Shown here piece by piece: positions 10,904-22,619 of a stretch of DNA of 64,000 nt. Source of the DNA: Marasmius tenuissimus (lineage: Eukaryota > Basidiomycota > Agaricomycetes > Agaricales > Marasmiaceae); NCBI GenBank assembly GCA_029532415.1, contig JAQOTA010000027.1, positions 1-64,000 of the forward strand, read 5' to 3'. The notes under the pieces were generated by a model, which worked only from the letters and a program-made list of their open reading frames with translations, was not told the DNA's origin and did not search any database. Numbering within the stretch: the first letter of the stretch is position 1; every line of letters starts with the position of its first letter. A program made the translations under genes and the position numbers.

Positions 10904-13900
10904 CTACGATGACGGCCCAGCCTCTTGCAAAGCAGCCGCCAAATTCAGGTGATCAACGGGTTTTGAAGGGCTGCTGCCTCTCGCTGAACCTTTCTTTGGC
11001 GTATTCTGCCCGGACTGGACAGGAGTCAAACCAATCCTTGGAGTGATCAACCCGCTCCCACCAGCACCGAATACGAAACCACCAGTGAGACCGTCCATGG
11101 ACCCATAGCCTGAGAGAAAAGAGGACAGATTAGGTTAGAAAGAAGCTTTTCTGATATGGGAGGCCATCGACAACTTACCCGGAACCAATACACTATCCCA
11201 GAATCCGCTGCTCAGGATACTGTCCATAGTCATACCGGAGCCCGCAGTCTCTTCGTTAGGGTTGTTCGGCCCAGGAGAAGCCATGGTCGGTGGGAACGTC
11301 GACATATCAAGCACGGGTCCCATTTCGCTATCCATCCTAAATTCATTCAGCATGAATAACGGGTCATCGAATGACGGCGGTGGTGCTTGGGATTGCGGCT
11401 GAGTTTGTAGCCCCAGTCCCGAAATCTCATGATCGTTGTGGCTGAGGATAGAAGCATCTGAAGAGCGGGTGGACGGGTGGACGTGGCCATCCAAGTTGCC
11501 CTCTCGTTTGGCAGCGATGAGGGCTTTCAAGAATGTGCTGTAGAGAGCAGGTGTATGTGAGGGACTGACAGAGATGTTCTCCAAGACTTCGGCCACGTCA
11601 TTCACGATTCCGATTATCCTTTCCTCGTTCTCGATGTAGGTCGAGAATTCGGGCCGCAATAACTGTTTGATAGGATGCGCCTGAGCAAATTGAGACTGGT
11701 GCATCGAACGGAGATACTGACCTTCAACAGCGTCAACACGGCGTACGATGACTGTACGAAGTGAGAGTCCGGAGAGTACTTCATGTACCCGCTCGGCCCC
11801 AGGTGGTCTCGCACCAGTAACGAGCAGGTCATGGCATAGGTATAGCACCTGGAGAAGAAGTGCCCAATGTCTAGGTGCGACCTCTCCAATGCGTTCTGGA
11901 GTCCATACGAGTTGAGCACGAGTAGGACATAGTTGTAGTAGAATTGCCCGATGAGCTCCATGTACTCGCTCCCCGACGGGGACTCTTCTGTGAGTCGTTC
12001 GTCAGTATGTTTAGGAGGTTCCTCAATGGGTTGGCTTACTTAGACTGGCTTGTGCAGCATCGTCACCAGTGGTCCATCGTTCCCTGGACGCCGTTATCTG
12101 GGCCTCGAAAGTCCTTATGGTAAGCATATAGTCAATCGAGGTTTGTAACCCATTCGGTGAGTCCGTGCCGGAATGTAGAAATTCAAGGCTCCTTGTCAGA
12201 ATCCGTTGAAGGTCCTGAGAAGACGAAATTAATGAACCTTGTCTTGAATAAATTTATGAACACTCACGAGGTAGGCGGTTATCCCTCGGTCCGAAGGCAC
12301 GGCGGTGGACGATTTACACCAATTTTCTGCATTCCGGATGATGAAGCTGTAAAACAAAAAAGCGCGATTAGCTCCTGTGATGGCGGACTTTCGAGAGCCA
12401 CAAATGCTCCGGGATGATGCGACTGTGACAGGCGGTATGAATGAATTTGTGAAGCAGAAGCACTCACTCTTCCTTAATCGTATGAGGCTTGCCCATGACG
12501 GAACTGAAGCTGCGGTCCAAACAGAAGCACACCATCCAGGTTCGTTCCCTGTTGTGAACTTCCATGTCTCTGACGCGGCCTTCTTGGGTGTCCGTGCTCC
12601 TAACCGCAGTTTTGCGGTGCAGATTGAGATCTGTGGCCATCCTACAGAACAAAATGGCATGATGAGTAAGGAATCCCACCGGGAAGACAGAAAAATGATA
12701 TCAAATCTTCATTCACGTGTAGTCCAGAATGACCGATAGTCGTGGACAGAAACGGGAGCGAAGGGCGAATAACACCCACCTAATTGCCATACCCAACAAC
12801 ATCCATGTCTTGTCCTGTTCGTACCTTTCCACCGCGCCGAATCCCCATAACGTTAGGATCAAGTATGCCTGTACGATTTCGACTGATTTGTATCCCTGAC
12901 CAGGAACGCTGAACGCTAGTTTCTTGGCAAGTTCCGTCAGTCGTGGATGCAGGTCAGGCCTGGTGGGGTAGAATTTGGAAGCGATGGCACAAACTAGCGC
13001 AAAGGCCGTCAGAGGTTGCCATCAATCGTAGGAAAAAATAGCTCACTGGTCGTCAAAAGGAACGGACTTCTCGAGCAGATCAGAGATGGAGTATGAAAAT
13101 TCCTATCGAGGATATGACAGTGCATCTGGCAGGAAATCAATACGGAGGAGTCGTGAGAGAGAAATGGGAGCTCTTACATTCATGTGGTCGTAGTATCTGA
13201 TGAGGGTTCAGTTTATGTCAATACGGAAAATGATCAAATAACTAACATATTGAATAAGTCTACGACTTCGTTTGTGCTTACGAAACTGAGCATTTCGGGC
13301 TGCACCTGTCTCTCAATATACAGCCTCCTCAAAGGCAAGATGGTCATAGGACCTGGCGATCATTCAGCACAAGTAGGGGTGGGACCACAAAGAAAGCTCA
13401 CCTGGTTTGAAGTAGTTACTGCTCGCGACTCCGAGATTTGAGGCCGCCTCCTGGGTCCTTGCAGTGAAACCGTGTGAGTTGGCGCCCAGCTGCGCTCGGC
13501 GATTGGCGAGACTAGCTTCGGCCAACAACCCTAACGGGTTCAAGGCATTGTCCGGAAGAGAATGAAGTTTGGGCGAAGCGCCTCCATGATCTGTCTTGTT
13601 GAAAACAGGAATATTTGACGAGTGCGAGTGGGACGGTGGCGGCGTGGGTGTTCGTCCTAGGAGCGCATTCGTATTCGCTGACTGTGCATTTGGAGGAGTT
13701 GGTGAACGAGAGATCATGCCCGAAGCTATGCTTGGGTTTCCGATGGAACGAAGGACAGTATCCAGTGTTCTTTCCATCTTTCGTAGCGAACGCGTCAGGA
13801 TTTCATGTTTTCTAGATCGCAAAAGACATTAGACATGATTGAGGAATGGATGTATTGGATAGATAACACACTTCGATGAGCGTTTGCCACGGTTTGACTC

Positions 13901-14547
13901 TTCAAAGATGCATTCGTGACCGCCCGTTTGACAACGCTTGCAAGGTGGTCCGTCTTCAGCTCCAATGCACTTCATTTTGAGGCGACGACAGACTGTGCAT
14001 GCCCTGGGGAAGATAAAGGAATGGAATGAGTTGACTGGACTTCAACATAGCACACGGCGTGAAGAACGCACCTAGAACCTCTTGTGGGTTTCGGCTTGTC
14101 CTCCTTGTCGGCTGCTGGGCTTTGTGCTGCATCGGCTGGGGTATCTCTTCTTTGTTTCTTCCTTGCATCTGTACCGGCCGAAGATGCTGGACGTTTTCCG
14201 TTCTTGTTGGACCCAGAGGGCTCAGTTGGAGGTGTTCCAATCGTATCAGAGCCTCCAGAAGACGGTGAAGAGTAGCTTGGAGGCAAAGATAGATGTTGCG
14301 ATGGGTGCTGGTACGATGAAGAAGAGTAATAAGGCGGATAAAGTGCCAATGCGGGGTCAATGGGGATGTCTGAGGGGGATCTGGGGTCGTGAGACGACAT
14401 CGGATATTCTGATTCCTGAGGAGAGAGAGGTATAACTTCAGGGTAAGCAGGTGCTGGAGAGAACGCATAGTCAAAATATGAAGAATGCGGGGGTAGGTGA
14501 TGGTGGTTGTAGTAAGAAGAATAGGAATAGTTGTTGTGCACCGGCAT
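10904..14547 (-). CDS. Zn2Cys6 fungal transcription factor, PriB-like
   Basis: Starts MPVHNNYSYSSYYNHHH at 14547 with a long Tyr/Ser/Pro/His-rich N-terminus and a basic stretch (KNGKRPASS, ARKKQRRDTP). The zinc cluster lies at about 14010-13895: ACTVCRRLKMKCIGAEDG followed by PPCKRCQTGGHEC, spacing Cx2Cx6Cx8Cx2Cx6C. It is followed by EESNRGKR and a basic, helical linker (HEILTRSLRKMERTLDTVL). The rest is split by many introns and encodes a helical fungal_trans-type middle region (for example ELIGQFYYNYVLLVLNSYGL). The C-terminus ends LAAALQEAGPSS. The long Cx8C loop with EDGPPCKRC and the downstream linker resemble the Lentinula edodes PriB protein as I recall it; the identification is by memory. 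It should bind CGG-type sites in the nucleus. Exon borders between 11850 and 13360 are only approximate. Confidence 0.85.
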
Positions 14548-17500
14548 TGTAGCCCAAGTTGCAAACGGAGAACGAAACTTGAACTCCAGCTTTGAAAACT
14601 GGGATGTATACGGGAAATAAACGTAGAGATGTCCCGTTTAAAAAGCATAGGCATGAATGTAACTCACACGGTGCGATATGGAATGGTAGTGAGGATAGAA
14701 CCGCAAAAGCTTTGCCGCGCCAATTGCTTACACGCTGTCCCCCGTGAGAATTAATTTCGGCCCTGATTGAGATCTGACCAGAAAGTTCCTCGTTTGTACC
14801 ATCGCCTCCCCTCCTCGGTGCCTTCTGAATTACCCTTCCGTTCAGCATTTGGGTATTTTTTTCTTCCTCTTGGCCTGGGATACCAGTGACGGCAACGCAT
14901 GGTGATACATTTTTCCTGTTTGCTCTTCAGTCGGTAGGCCTGCCTCAATGAATCATGACATTGTTGACTTACTGTCCAAACTAGGCGTTTTTGAGGTCTA
15001 ATGACTGCCATACTCTGCCACGTCGCGGGGCGGGTAGTAGGAGCTAATTTGCATTAATGGCCACTTTCGCCTCCGAGAACAGAGGAAGGGGTACTGCCAG
15101 CCCGCCGAACGACCTCAGTTCTCACCAAACGAGCCCCCAGACATCGCTCAGATGAAGATCATACTGCTCAATGATGCATCCGTTCAAAACGTTCGTCTTC
15201 GGTATTTTTTCTTGCCATAGAGCCAGGCCAGCCAGCATCGCTACATAGCTCGGTCATCACTCAAGTCGGGGACTGGGCGTGTTGGCCCTTAGGGAATACT
15301 TACACGAAAGCTTCCATTGCCAACGAACTGAGTCTATCTGCAGTCTGTCTCGTCTTCTTTTCTATGGACGTTCCTGGGCCATAACGTGAATAATGCGAAA
15401 GTAATATCCATAGTCTCAGCTCCAGTGCCACAGCGGATCGTCCCAATCCCAAGGTTCAGGTGGATCCTGCTCATTGGTCCCATCGGATGACCCATACATT
15501 CAAGGTCTGGGTCTCGGCTGCCGACTTTCGTGTCCCGATACCATGGAATCGGCTTTGAGAGCTGAACCGAGGGACGGGATACTCTCATATTTTCTTTACC
15601 GGTGAATTGGATGTTCAGAAAGAGGGTTCTCAAGACAAGATTCAGGGCGAAAAAATTCGGCAAAAGAAGAACTTATAGATCCTTCGGGGAGGACCATGAC
15701 ATATCGTGAGGACGTCTTGTCACTTCTGAGCCACCCACAGATCTGTGACACAGCAACGACAGGAGAAACCCGTCTCATCATCTCCCCAACATCCTTCGCG
15801 CGCTGACCAAAGCCGTTTCACCCGTCCAGCCATTCCGTGCCAAGGACGGTCTACTATTGTACTTTGAACTGATAAGGTGTGCTCCTGATGTTTGTTTGAT
15901 CTGTTGCTGATCGCTCACCGGAACTTCACTCACCTTCGCAAGGACGGGTAGTTAGACTTCGCAACCTGGCAATATTTTCGTACACCGATCGTCCCTCAAT
16001 ACTTCTCCGACTTTACCCACTGCTATGATAGTTCCTAGCGACATGTCCAATGTTTCACAGCTACTAGACGTCGCATCATGTTTCTCGACGCCACCTGTAG
16101 ATGGCACAGGCTTTGATTCTCCCTCATCCAATTTGGGTACCCGCTGGTCCTTCCCGCTGCTCTCATGGAAAACCTTAACACTCCTTCATGGATTCACGAG
16201 TTAATTGCCCGCTGTTTTCTGGTCCTGCAGCAGCCCAAATTCTACTCCTCCTGTTCTCGTCCCGTACGTCCGACCGGTCTGGCGCAGCCAGTAGATATCC
16301 GGACGTGGAAGTGGGAAACCTATGTACATATTGGGACGTATGGGGCTCCGAATGCTCAACCCGAGTTTGCGAGGGACCATAAGGCCTGTATCCCCGCTTG
16401 AACCTTTTGAACGTGAAGCATACGCTGTACACATTCAAGTCCCACCGTCCCATCTCCCCGCTGTCCCTCCGATCTCCCAGCCCCTATCCGTATGAGTCCC
16501 GTATCTCCTTCTGTGACCCCAAGATGCCAAGAAGACTTTGTGTGTTTCTCACGTCGCGTCCCTTCAAACTCCCCATACCATCAAATCTTCGGGTCAGTCG
16601 TCAGAAATCACCCAGCTACCCATACACTTCCGGAATCCGGTTGCAAAGTTAGTCTTCTCATACGACTCCTCGTATAAACATTTTCTGATTTGATGGTTCT
16701 TGCGAGGTATTGCATAGATACGGAGGACGGGAAGAAATAGTTGGAGAGAGAAGCAATACAAAATGCCCACTCCCCCATAGAAACATGGGAAGCGTAGAGG
16801 TGCTTCTTTCTTTTAGACGTTGGGATTGCCCGTTTGAGACGAGTTCAATGACGGGGATTAATCCGTAACTCCTCGTAACCTCCTATGCGAACGCTTCGTG
16901 CAGGACGGAGCGCTCAGATACTGAATCATGTACTTGATTCGATCACGTACATCTGGTCTCTTGCGATAATCATTCTCTCCGAGCCCTGACGGAGGTATCC
17001 TGACTCCTCACGCGCCGTTGAGACCGCGGATCGTGTTATGTAGTAGGGGACCAAAGTCCGTGTTCTCGCGTTCGTACTCAGCGCGGCAAGAGACGGAACT
17101 CTATTCGCAACTGGTGCACGAAATGGCCCGAGCTGAACCAATCATGGTCGTTGGACAAGCTTATTCTTTGTCCCGGCTTTCGGACGAGCAAGGCCACCAC
17201 ATGCTCTCCGAGTCGCAACACGTTTCTCGTCGACCTCCACTTTCAGGGGTCCGCCCCCCTGCGACCCATGGCCCGTGGTGGGGTCCCGGCCCCGCTGGTC
17301 ACGATGGATTTTCTAAGAAGAAGCCTTCTACCGCGACCGATAGTACGCTGTGGTACGTGGGTGTATTCATTCATGTACGGACGACGCCGAAACCATAACT
17401 ACGATGACCATAGCACTTCGGTCCAGGCGGACGGTCGACTCACAAGCTTTGACATTACTTGAATTGTAACTCCGTGCTCCGACTACGATAGAATCTGTCG

Positions 17501-20500
17501 TAGCAGAAATTCTCAGGCCCTGGGACCATTCAAGGATTTCGTTGTCCATCAGAAGCGTTTTCCAGTCTTCTATTATGATCAGGAAACTATCGACCCCGGA
17601 GCTACGTCACTTTCACCCTTCAACCTATAGATTCACGCCAGTTTCGCTTCCGGAATATGGGGAATTTTTCCGTTCTTGGCAGGAGTTACCGTTGATAGCC
17701 GGTGCGGGAGGATTGCCTGTTGAGTTGTGCCAAAAAAACCACAATCCGAAGTGATCGATCATGAGTGTACGTGGGAACACGAACTTGCATACTCACTGTC
17801 GTCGGTCGAAACTGGAGATTGAGCGAAATATGAAGTGCGCCTACCCCCTGGTCAATTTTACCTTGATCTATTCTCGATAAATAAGACCGCCGGTCAATCC
17901 AACCCTCTTGTTGATGCAGGTACGACCAGGCACATCGACGGACTCATGAGCCACCGGGACTTGGAATTTTGCGGAGGGAATGTAGCAGCCTAGGGACGTC
18001 ACTTTCTACAAACCAAGTGGAAGAGGGAATATGGGTGCGTCTATCTCCTGGCTCATCACATAGACACCTCGTTCTTTGCACCGGGGACCTTTCACTACAG
18101 GGTCTGTGGCACCTATCACCCCGCGGCGATCTTGGTACCCCATATGCATCGGAGGACTGGTCTGCTGATTTCCAACAGAAAAACGTCGAGAACAATATCT
18201 GGTAGAAAATATTCTGGCGATAATACGGACAGGTACGGATGCAAACGCGGCAGGGTCCATAACTCATAGGAAAGGACTTACGGCCAAGGTAAAGTTCTGG
18301 TGGAGCACATTGGGCAGTTCTAGGCTATTTCAGAAGTCGTTGGACACTCTCCAAAAGCCGGTCCGAACAAAATCGGGAGAAAAGAAGCCTCCTCCTGTGG
18401 ATACTTGAGATTACAGCGACGTTCGCACTCGCACTATTTGAAATTGCGCCATAAAATAATTGGAGAGTCCTCGATTAACCAGGCACTGGAAACACAGAAT
18501 TATCAAGCGTAAGGGCTCTTGACTGTAGTCGCTGACTGTTCAGCCACCAATAATTCCCAAGGTGAACCGGTTATGTCGGAGACAAATCGTAGACGGTTGG
18601 ACCGAGATTGAGAAGTGAAATACGGGTTTTGTCCTCCCGAAACACTGCGAACTCTGTAAGCGGAGCCTAGTGGGTCTATGGGTGGCGGTCGACTTTGTCT
18701 GAGGTACCAGAGCCTACTGGGACGGGCAGCGACTCCCTAAAGACACTGGTCGGATCGTTATTTTTCCTGTTGAGAAACCAGAACGACTGCGGATGCGACA
18801 TCGAGTCCGGCTGCCGTGCCCTAAACTGTGGCTCGAAAGTTCATTTCTGTTAATCGTGGACACTGAATTGCCCATCGCATGGGCATCCATAGACCGTGAA
18901 GATAGGATGACAAGCATTCAGTTTTCGACATTCGAAGTTGTCTTCAGAAGACCTGGTCCTCAGTGTCTTTGATCAAGTATCATAGATGGTATCAGTAAAA
19001 TTCCGAAAAAGGTTCGAAGCCTCTCACCATCCTCCCGCTGGTAAAGCGCAGTCTTCCGAATGTAGCGAACCTATTCAAAACGATGCCAGAAAGTGGAACT
19101 ACTTCGATACATCGATCGCAGAATACTCATGATCCCCGCCGGGATGACAAAGAGCGCAATAGTGGCCATACGGTCGCAATTTGGTCTTTGGGGCTGATAG
19201 GAGTGATTAATCAAAGGTTGTGGGACTTGCTGCACGGCGATACTGAGATGGTGGCCTCGTCCAAACGTTCCTGTGGCTGACTGTGGATGGATATCTGGAG
19301 AGTCTGGAGAGTCTACAATCCGTTAGACTGGGGGCAGTGGGCGAACATGGACACGACAATGAACGTCGTACTAACCCTGGTAACTCCATGCGGAATTGGC
19401 AGCTAGAGCTATCGCGCGGCTTGAATGAATTACTTTACACCCGAAGAGGGCGTAAACTTGTTTCATTGGAGGCGGGTAGCAGCAAGTCTCTTGCCTTATT
19501 CGACTTGCTAGCCGCGTGTAACGGTGGCCTTGGTCGAAATGAGAAGCGGATAACCTGCCGGGTACTGGACACTTGTGAGAGAATTGAGTATTCAAATGAC
19601 TCACCAGGTATAGTGGTTTCTAACCAGATTCATCAAGAATACATTCCCTGGAAAGGCGATAGATTTGACTCAAGAAGTTCAGGGTTCATGGACTGAACAA
19701 CCCTTCGTTGCGATCCTTCACTGTACCGCGGGTACTCCTACAATCGAAGTGTTCTGCGTGTAGAGGTATAGGAACGGGTTCGTGGGAGCATATCGAATAG
19801 GAGCTGTCCCGCCCTCGGCTTGACTTTGACCTGCAACATGCTGGGTGGACGTCTACGAGTCCTGTTGGGATGCAGTATTCTTTGACTCAGGATCAGTGCG
19901 AATTGAGTTTGATCCATTGGTCCACTCGCATATCGAGAAGATCTCAGGCACCATTGACAAGATACCGTCGGTTTCCAGAATAGAAACAAACTTTTGACCT
20001 GCCTTATATGGAGAGTGATGAACTCGTCGTTCTCACTGTTGCAATGCCAAGCCTTGAGTTTGATCACGGACGTCGGATCTCATTGTCAAGGAATGTTCCC
20101 GCTTCTGTCATAACGGGCGAGCTTTGGGCATAAGAAAAACAAAACCATTCTCTTTCAGCCCGAGGGACACTCGGGCACAGGCAATCGCGAGAGGTGACCG
20201 ATGGGCATTGAGTGTGTCGAGGGCATATGAGCCACAATACAGCTCAGGATGGTGGACGGAAACGTAACTCCGGACGAGCTTTCCGTGGAGATATCACCGC
20301 GCCGCCACTAGTGCATAGTGAAGGTATTGATGAACGATGAGTTTAGGTTTCACATCTTCGGCAATATTCCCTTGGAGAATGGCGTAAGTGGCTGACAGGG
20401 GAGGGGGAATGTCGATGGGATAGAGAGGCCGTCAAGAGATCGAGCAGGCACACTGATACTAATTGGCAGACGGTGTTTCAACCTCAGCCACTACATATGT

Positions 20501-21189
20501 AGGTTCATGAAGACGTACCGGGCAGAATGTGTATACACCCGGGCGTCCCATGCGCACTTGTCCATATGCAACTGGGCCCAAAGCTGTAGAGGCCACTGAA
20601 TTGCGAGTACTGAACGCCTGAATAACCTGTGGCAGATGCCCATTGGTTGGCAAGGACTCTGATCGGGATGGATACTGATCACCGTCTGCGGGAGGCAGCG
20701 TACGGTGGGCGGTAAATGCTGAGAGTGCGCAGAGTCCTAGATATCGACGGTGGATTGAGTGGTCCTCAACCGAGTCATTGTGCATCCTCCGTGTGTTACA
20801 TAGAATATGTAGAGGCCGAGAACGTCCCATGGGCCCAGCAAGCATATCGAAACCAGGAAGTGACCTGTTCCGCAGCAGTCTATCATGCCGTGCAGACAAA
20901 GCGAATGTTCAGAATTCCCTGGACCTTCTTGGGGGATGGTCTTGTAGCCCAGGAGTTCGAGCCTGGTCCCGCTAAACAGAGAGCAGACGAAGAGAGTCAG
21001 ACTAAGCCATAGAATGCATCGGGCACCAGACCGTCAGCCCGTAACAGCACAAGTAGGCTTTCGGGCCATCAGAGAGGTCTGGGTGAGTGCCATAGGGACA
21101 GCGTGGGTCGGCTGGCGTGGCCGTCACCAGAGTGAAGGTCGTGGACGAGGTACGGGTGGCTGTGCACGCGCTCTCCACCATCGTCAACC
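14548..21189. other. Gene-poor region of about 6.6 kb
   Basis: No open frame here shows a family I recognise, and I could not assemble a spliced protein. Longer frames exist (minus 15334-15663, plus 17018-17398, plus 19283-19696, minus 20459-20899) but lack a convincing start, splice-linked neighbours or low-complexity features typical of coding exons here. The right end is the cyclophilin promoter and the left end the PriB-like promoter. It may hold decayed genes or elements, a non-coding transcript, or unrecognised short secreted proteins. I saw no long terminal repeats or tandem arrays by eye. Confidence 0.45.
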
Positions 21190-21925
21190 ATGGCACAGTC
21201 CGTTGTATTCGAGACTAGCTTGGGAGATATCCAGTTCGAGCTCTATTGGGATCATGCACCCAAGGTATTTGTGTTTTTAACCCATCGGAACTGTTCTGAC
21301 AGACTCAAGACTTGTAAAAATTTTGCAGAGCTCTCAAAACGTGGTTACTACAACGGTGTAGTCTTCCACCGCATCATCGCGGTTCGTTCGCCCTCCAAAT
21401 GCAATATTTGATGCTCATGCTGCCACGGGAAGGACTTCATGATACAAGCTGGCGATCCGACAGGAACTGGGAGAGGAGGAACAAGCATATACGGGCAGAA
21501 ATTGTGCGCCTTTTCCATCCCTTTCTCGGCACCAATTTCTAATACATTATCGTCAGCGAAGATGAAATACATCCAGAGCTCAGGTTTACAGGAGCAGGGA
21601 TTCTTGCAATGGCGAACTCCGGGCCAAATACCAACGGTTCGACGTCCCCTTGAAATGAAGAAAGCTCAGCCTGATTCTCACCTCGTATCCTGATAGGCTC
21701 CCAGTTCTTCATAACGCTTGCTCCTACGCCCTATTTGGACAACAAACATACCATATTCGGGCGTGTCAGCTCTGGAATGCGAGTCGTGCAGAGATTGGGG
21801 GCTGTTGCTGTTGATGCACAAGATAGGTGAGCTCAGCATGCTGACTTCAGTGCCTATTCCGTATTGAAAAAGACGATGCAAGGCCCCGAGAAGATGTCAA
21901 GATACATAAATCTCGCATTGTTTGA
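21190..21925 (+). CDS. Cyclophilin-type peptidyl-prolyl isomerase, PPIL1 family
   Basis: Six exons. Exon 1 [20 protein letters not shown]; exon 2 [20 protein letters not shown] (with the catalytic-site FHR); exon 3 [20 protein letters not shown]; exon 4 [20 protein letters not shown]; exon 5 [20 protein letters not shown]; exon 6 [13 protein letters not shown], stop at 21923-21925. The active-site residues of the family are present ([19 protein letters not shown]). Length (about 160 residues) matches PPIL1, the spliceosome-associated cyclophilin that interacts with SKIP/Prp45. The last intron uses an AAG acceptor after GATGC to give the conserved DAQDRPRED; other acceptors break the frame. 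Function in the family is proline isomerisation, probably within the activated spliceosome. Confidence 0.93.
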
Positions 21926-22619
21926 GTCAAACTAGGCTCTGTAGCTCTGCAATGGCGTGCAACGAATGTAATTATGCAGGAAGATATACCACGAGCCTAG
22001 GCATTCGTGAATACTAGATATTTCTTGTCTCCTCGAATCTCGGTCGGACTGATTCTTTACCCCACTGACTACACACGTACACGCCCACATTCCATTCTAC
22101 ACGCCATCGCTCATCATCTCCGTCCATACTAATAGTCGTTTGATAACCGAGACTTTGCCCGCCAGACAACCAATCCACGTTTTCCTATTGTGAAAGCAAG
22201 GATTCTCGGGGATTAACAGGTACTGTGAGCGTCCTCGACAACCACGCATCACGGAGTGTGAACGATATGTATACCCAGTTCCACGGGTTCGTCACCTCTC
22301 CCGAAACTTTGGAAAAGCAGCGCCACAAATTCTGAGATCAACGAACGTGAGATTATGCACTCAAGTGATCTTCGAGGCTTGGCTCGCGTTTAGACTTGCC
22401 AAATGATTGATTTGCAAGGCATGGGTAGTCTGGAAATGATCAATACCCCACGAGCATTGAAGCCCAGCAATTGAAGTACGTACTACGAAGCAGTGTTACC
22501 ACTCTTTCGTCCCGGCGTGGAATGGCAAGTCAGAAAATCCAATCACGATATGTTGGAGGATTGACCACATAATGTACATGGAAATGCTACTTCAAAAACC
22601 TAAATCCACATTCAATCTT
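21926..22619. other. Convergent 3' intergenic region
   Basis: 3' flanks of the cyclophilin gene and the AtuA-domain gene. No gene or repeat recognised. Confidence 0.5.

Noticed and set aside
17018..17462. Plus-strand open frames in the gene-poor region
   Set aside because: They overlap in different frames, lack splice-linked partners and resemble no family I know.
20948..20966. A T-arm-like CCAGG..TTCGA..CCTGG element suggesting a tRNA
   Set aside because: The loop has eight bases and no acceptor, D or anticodon stems could be found around it.
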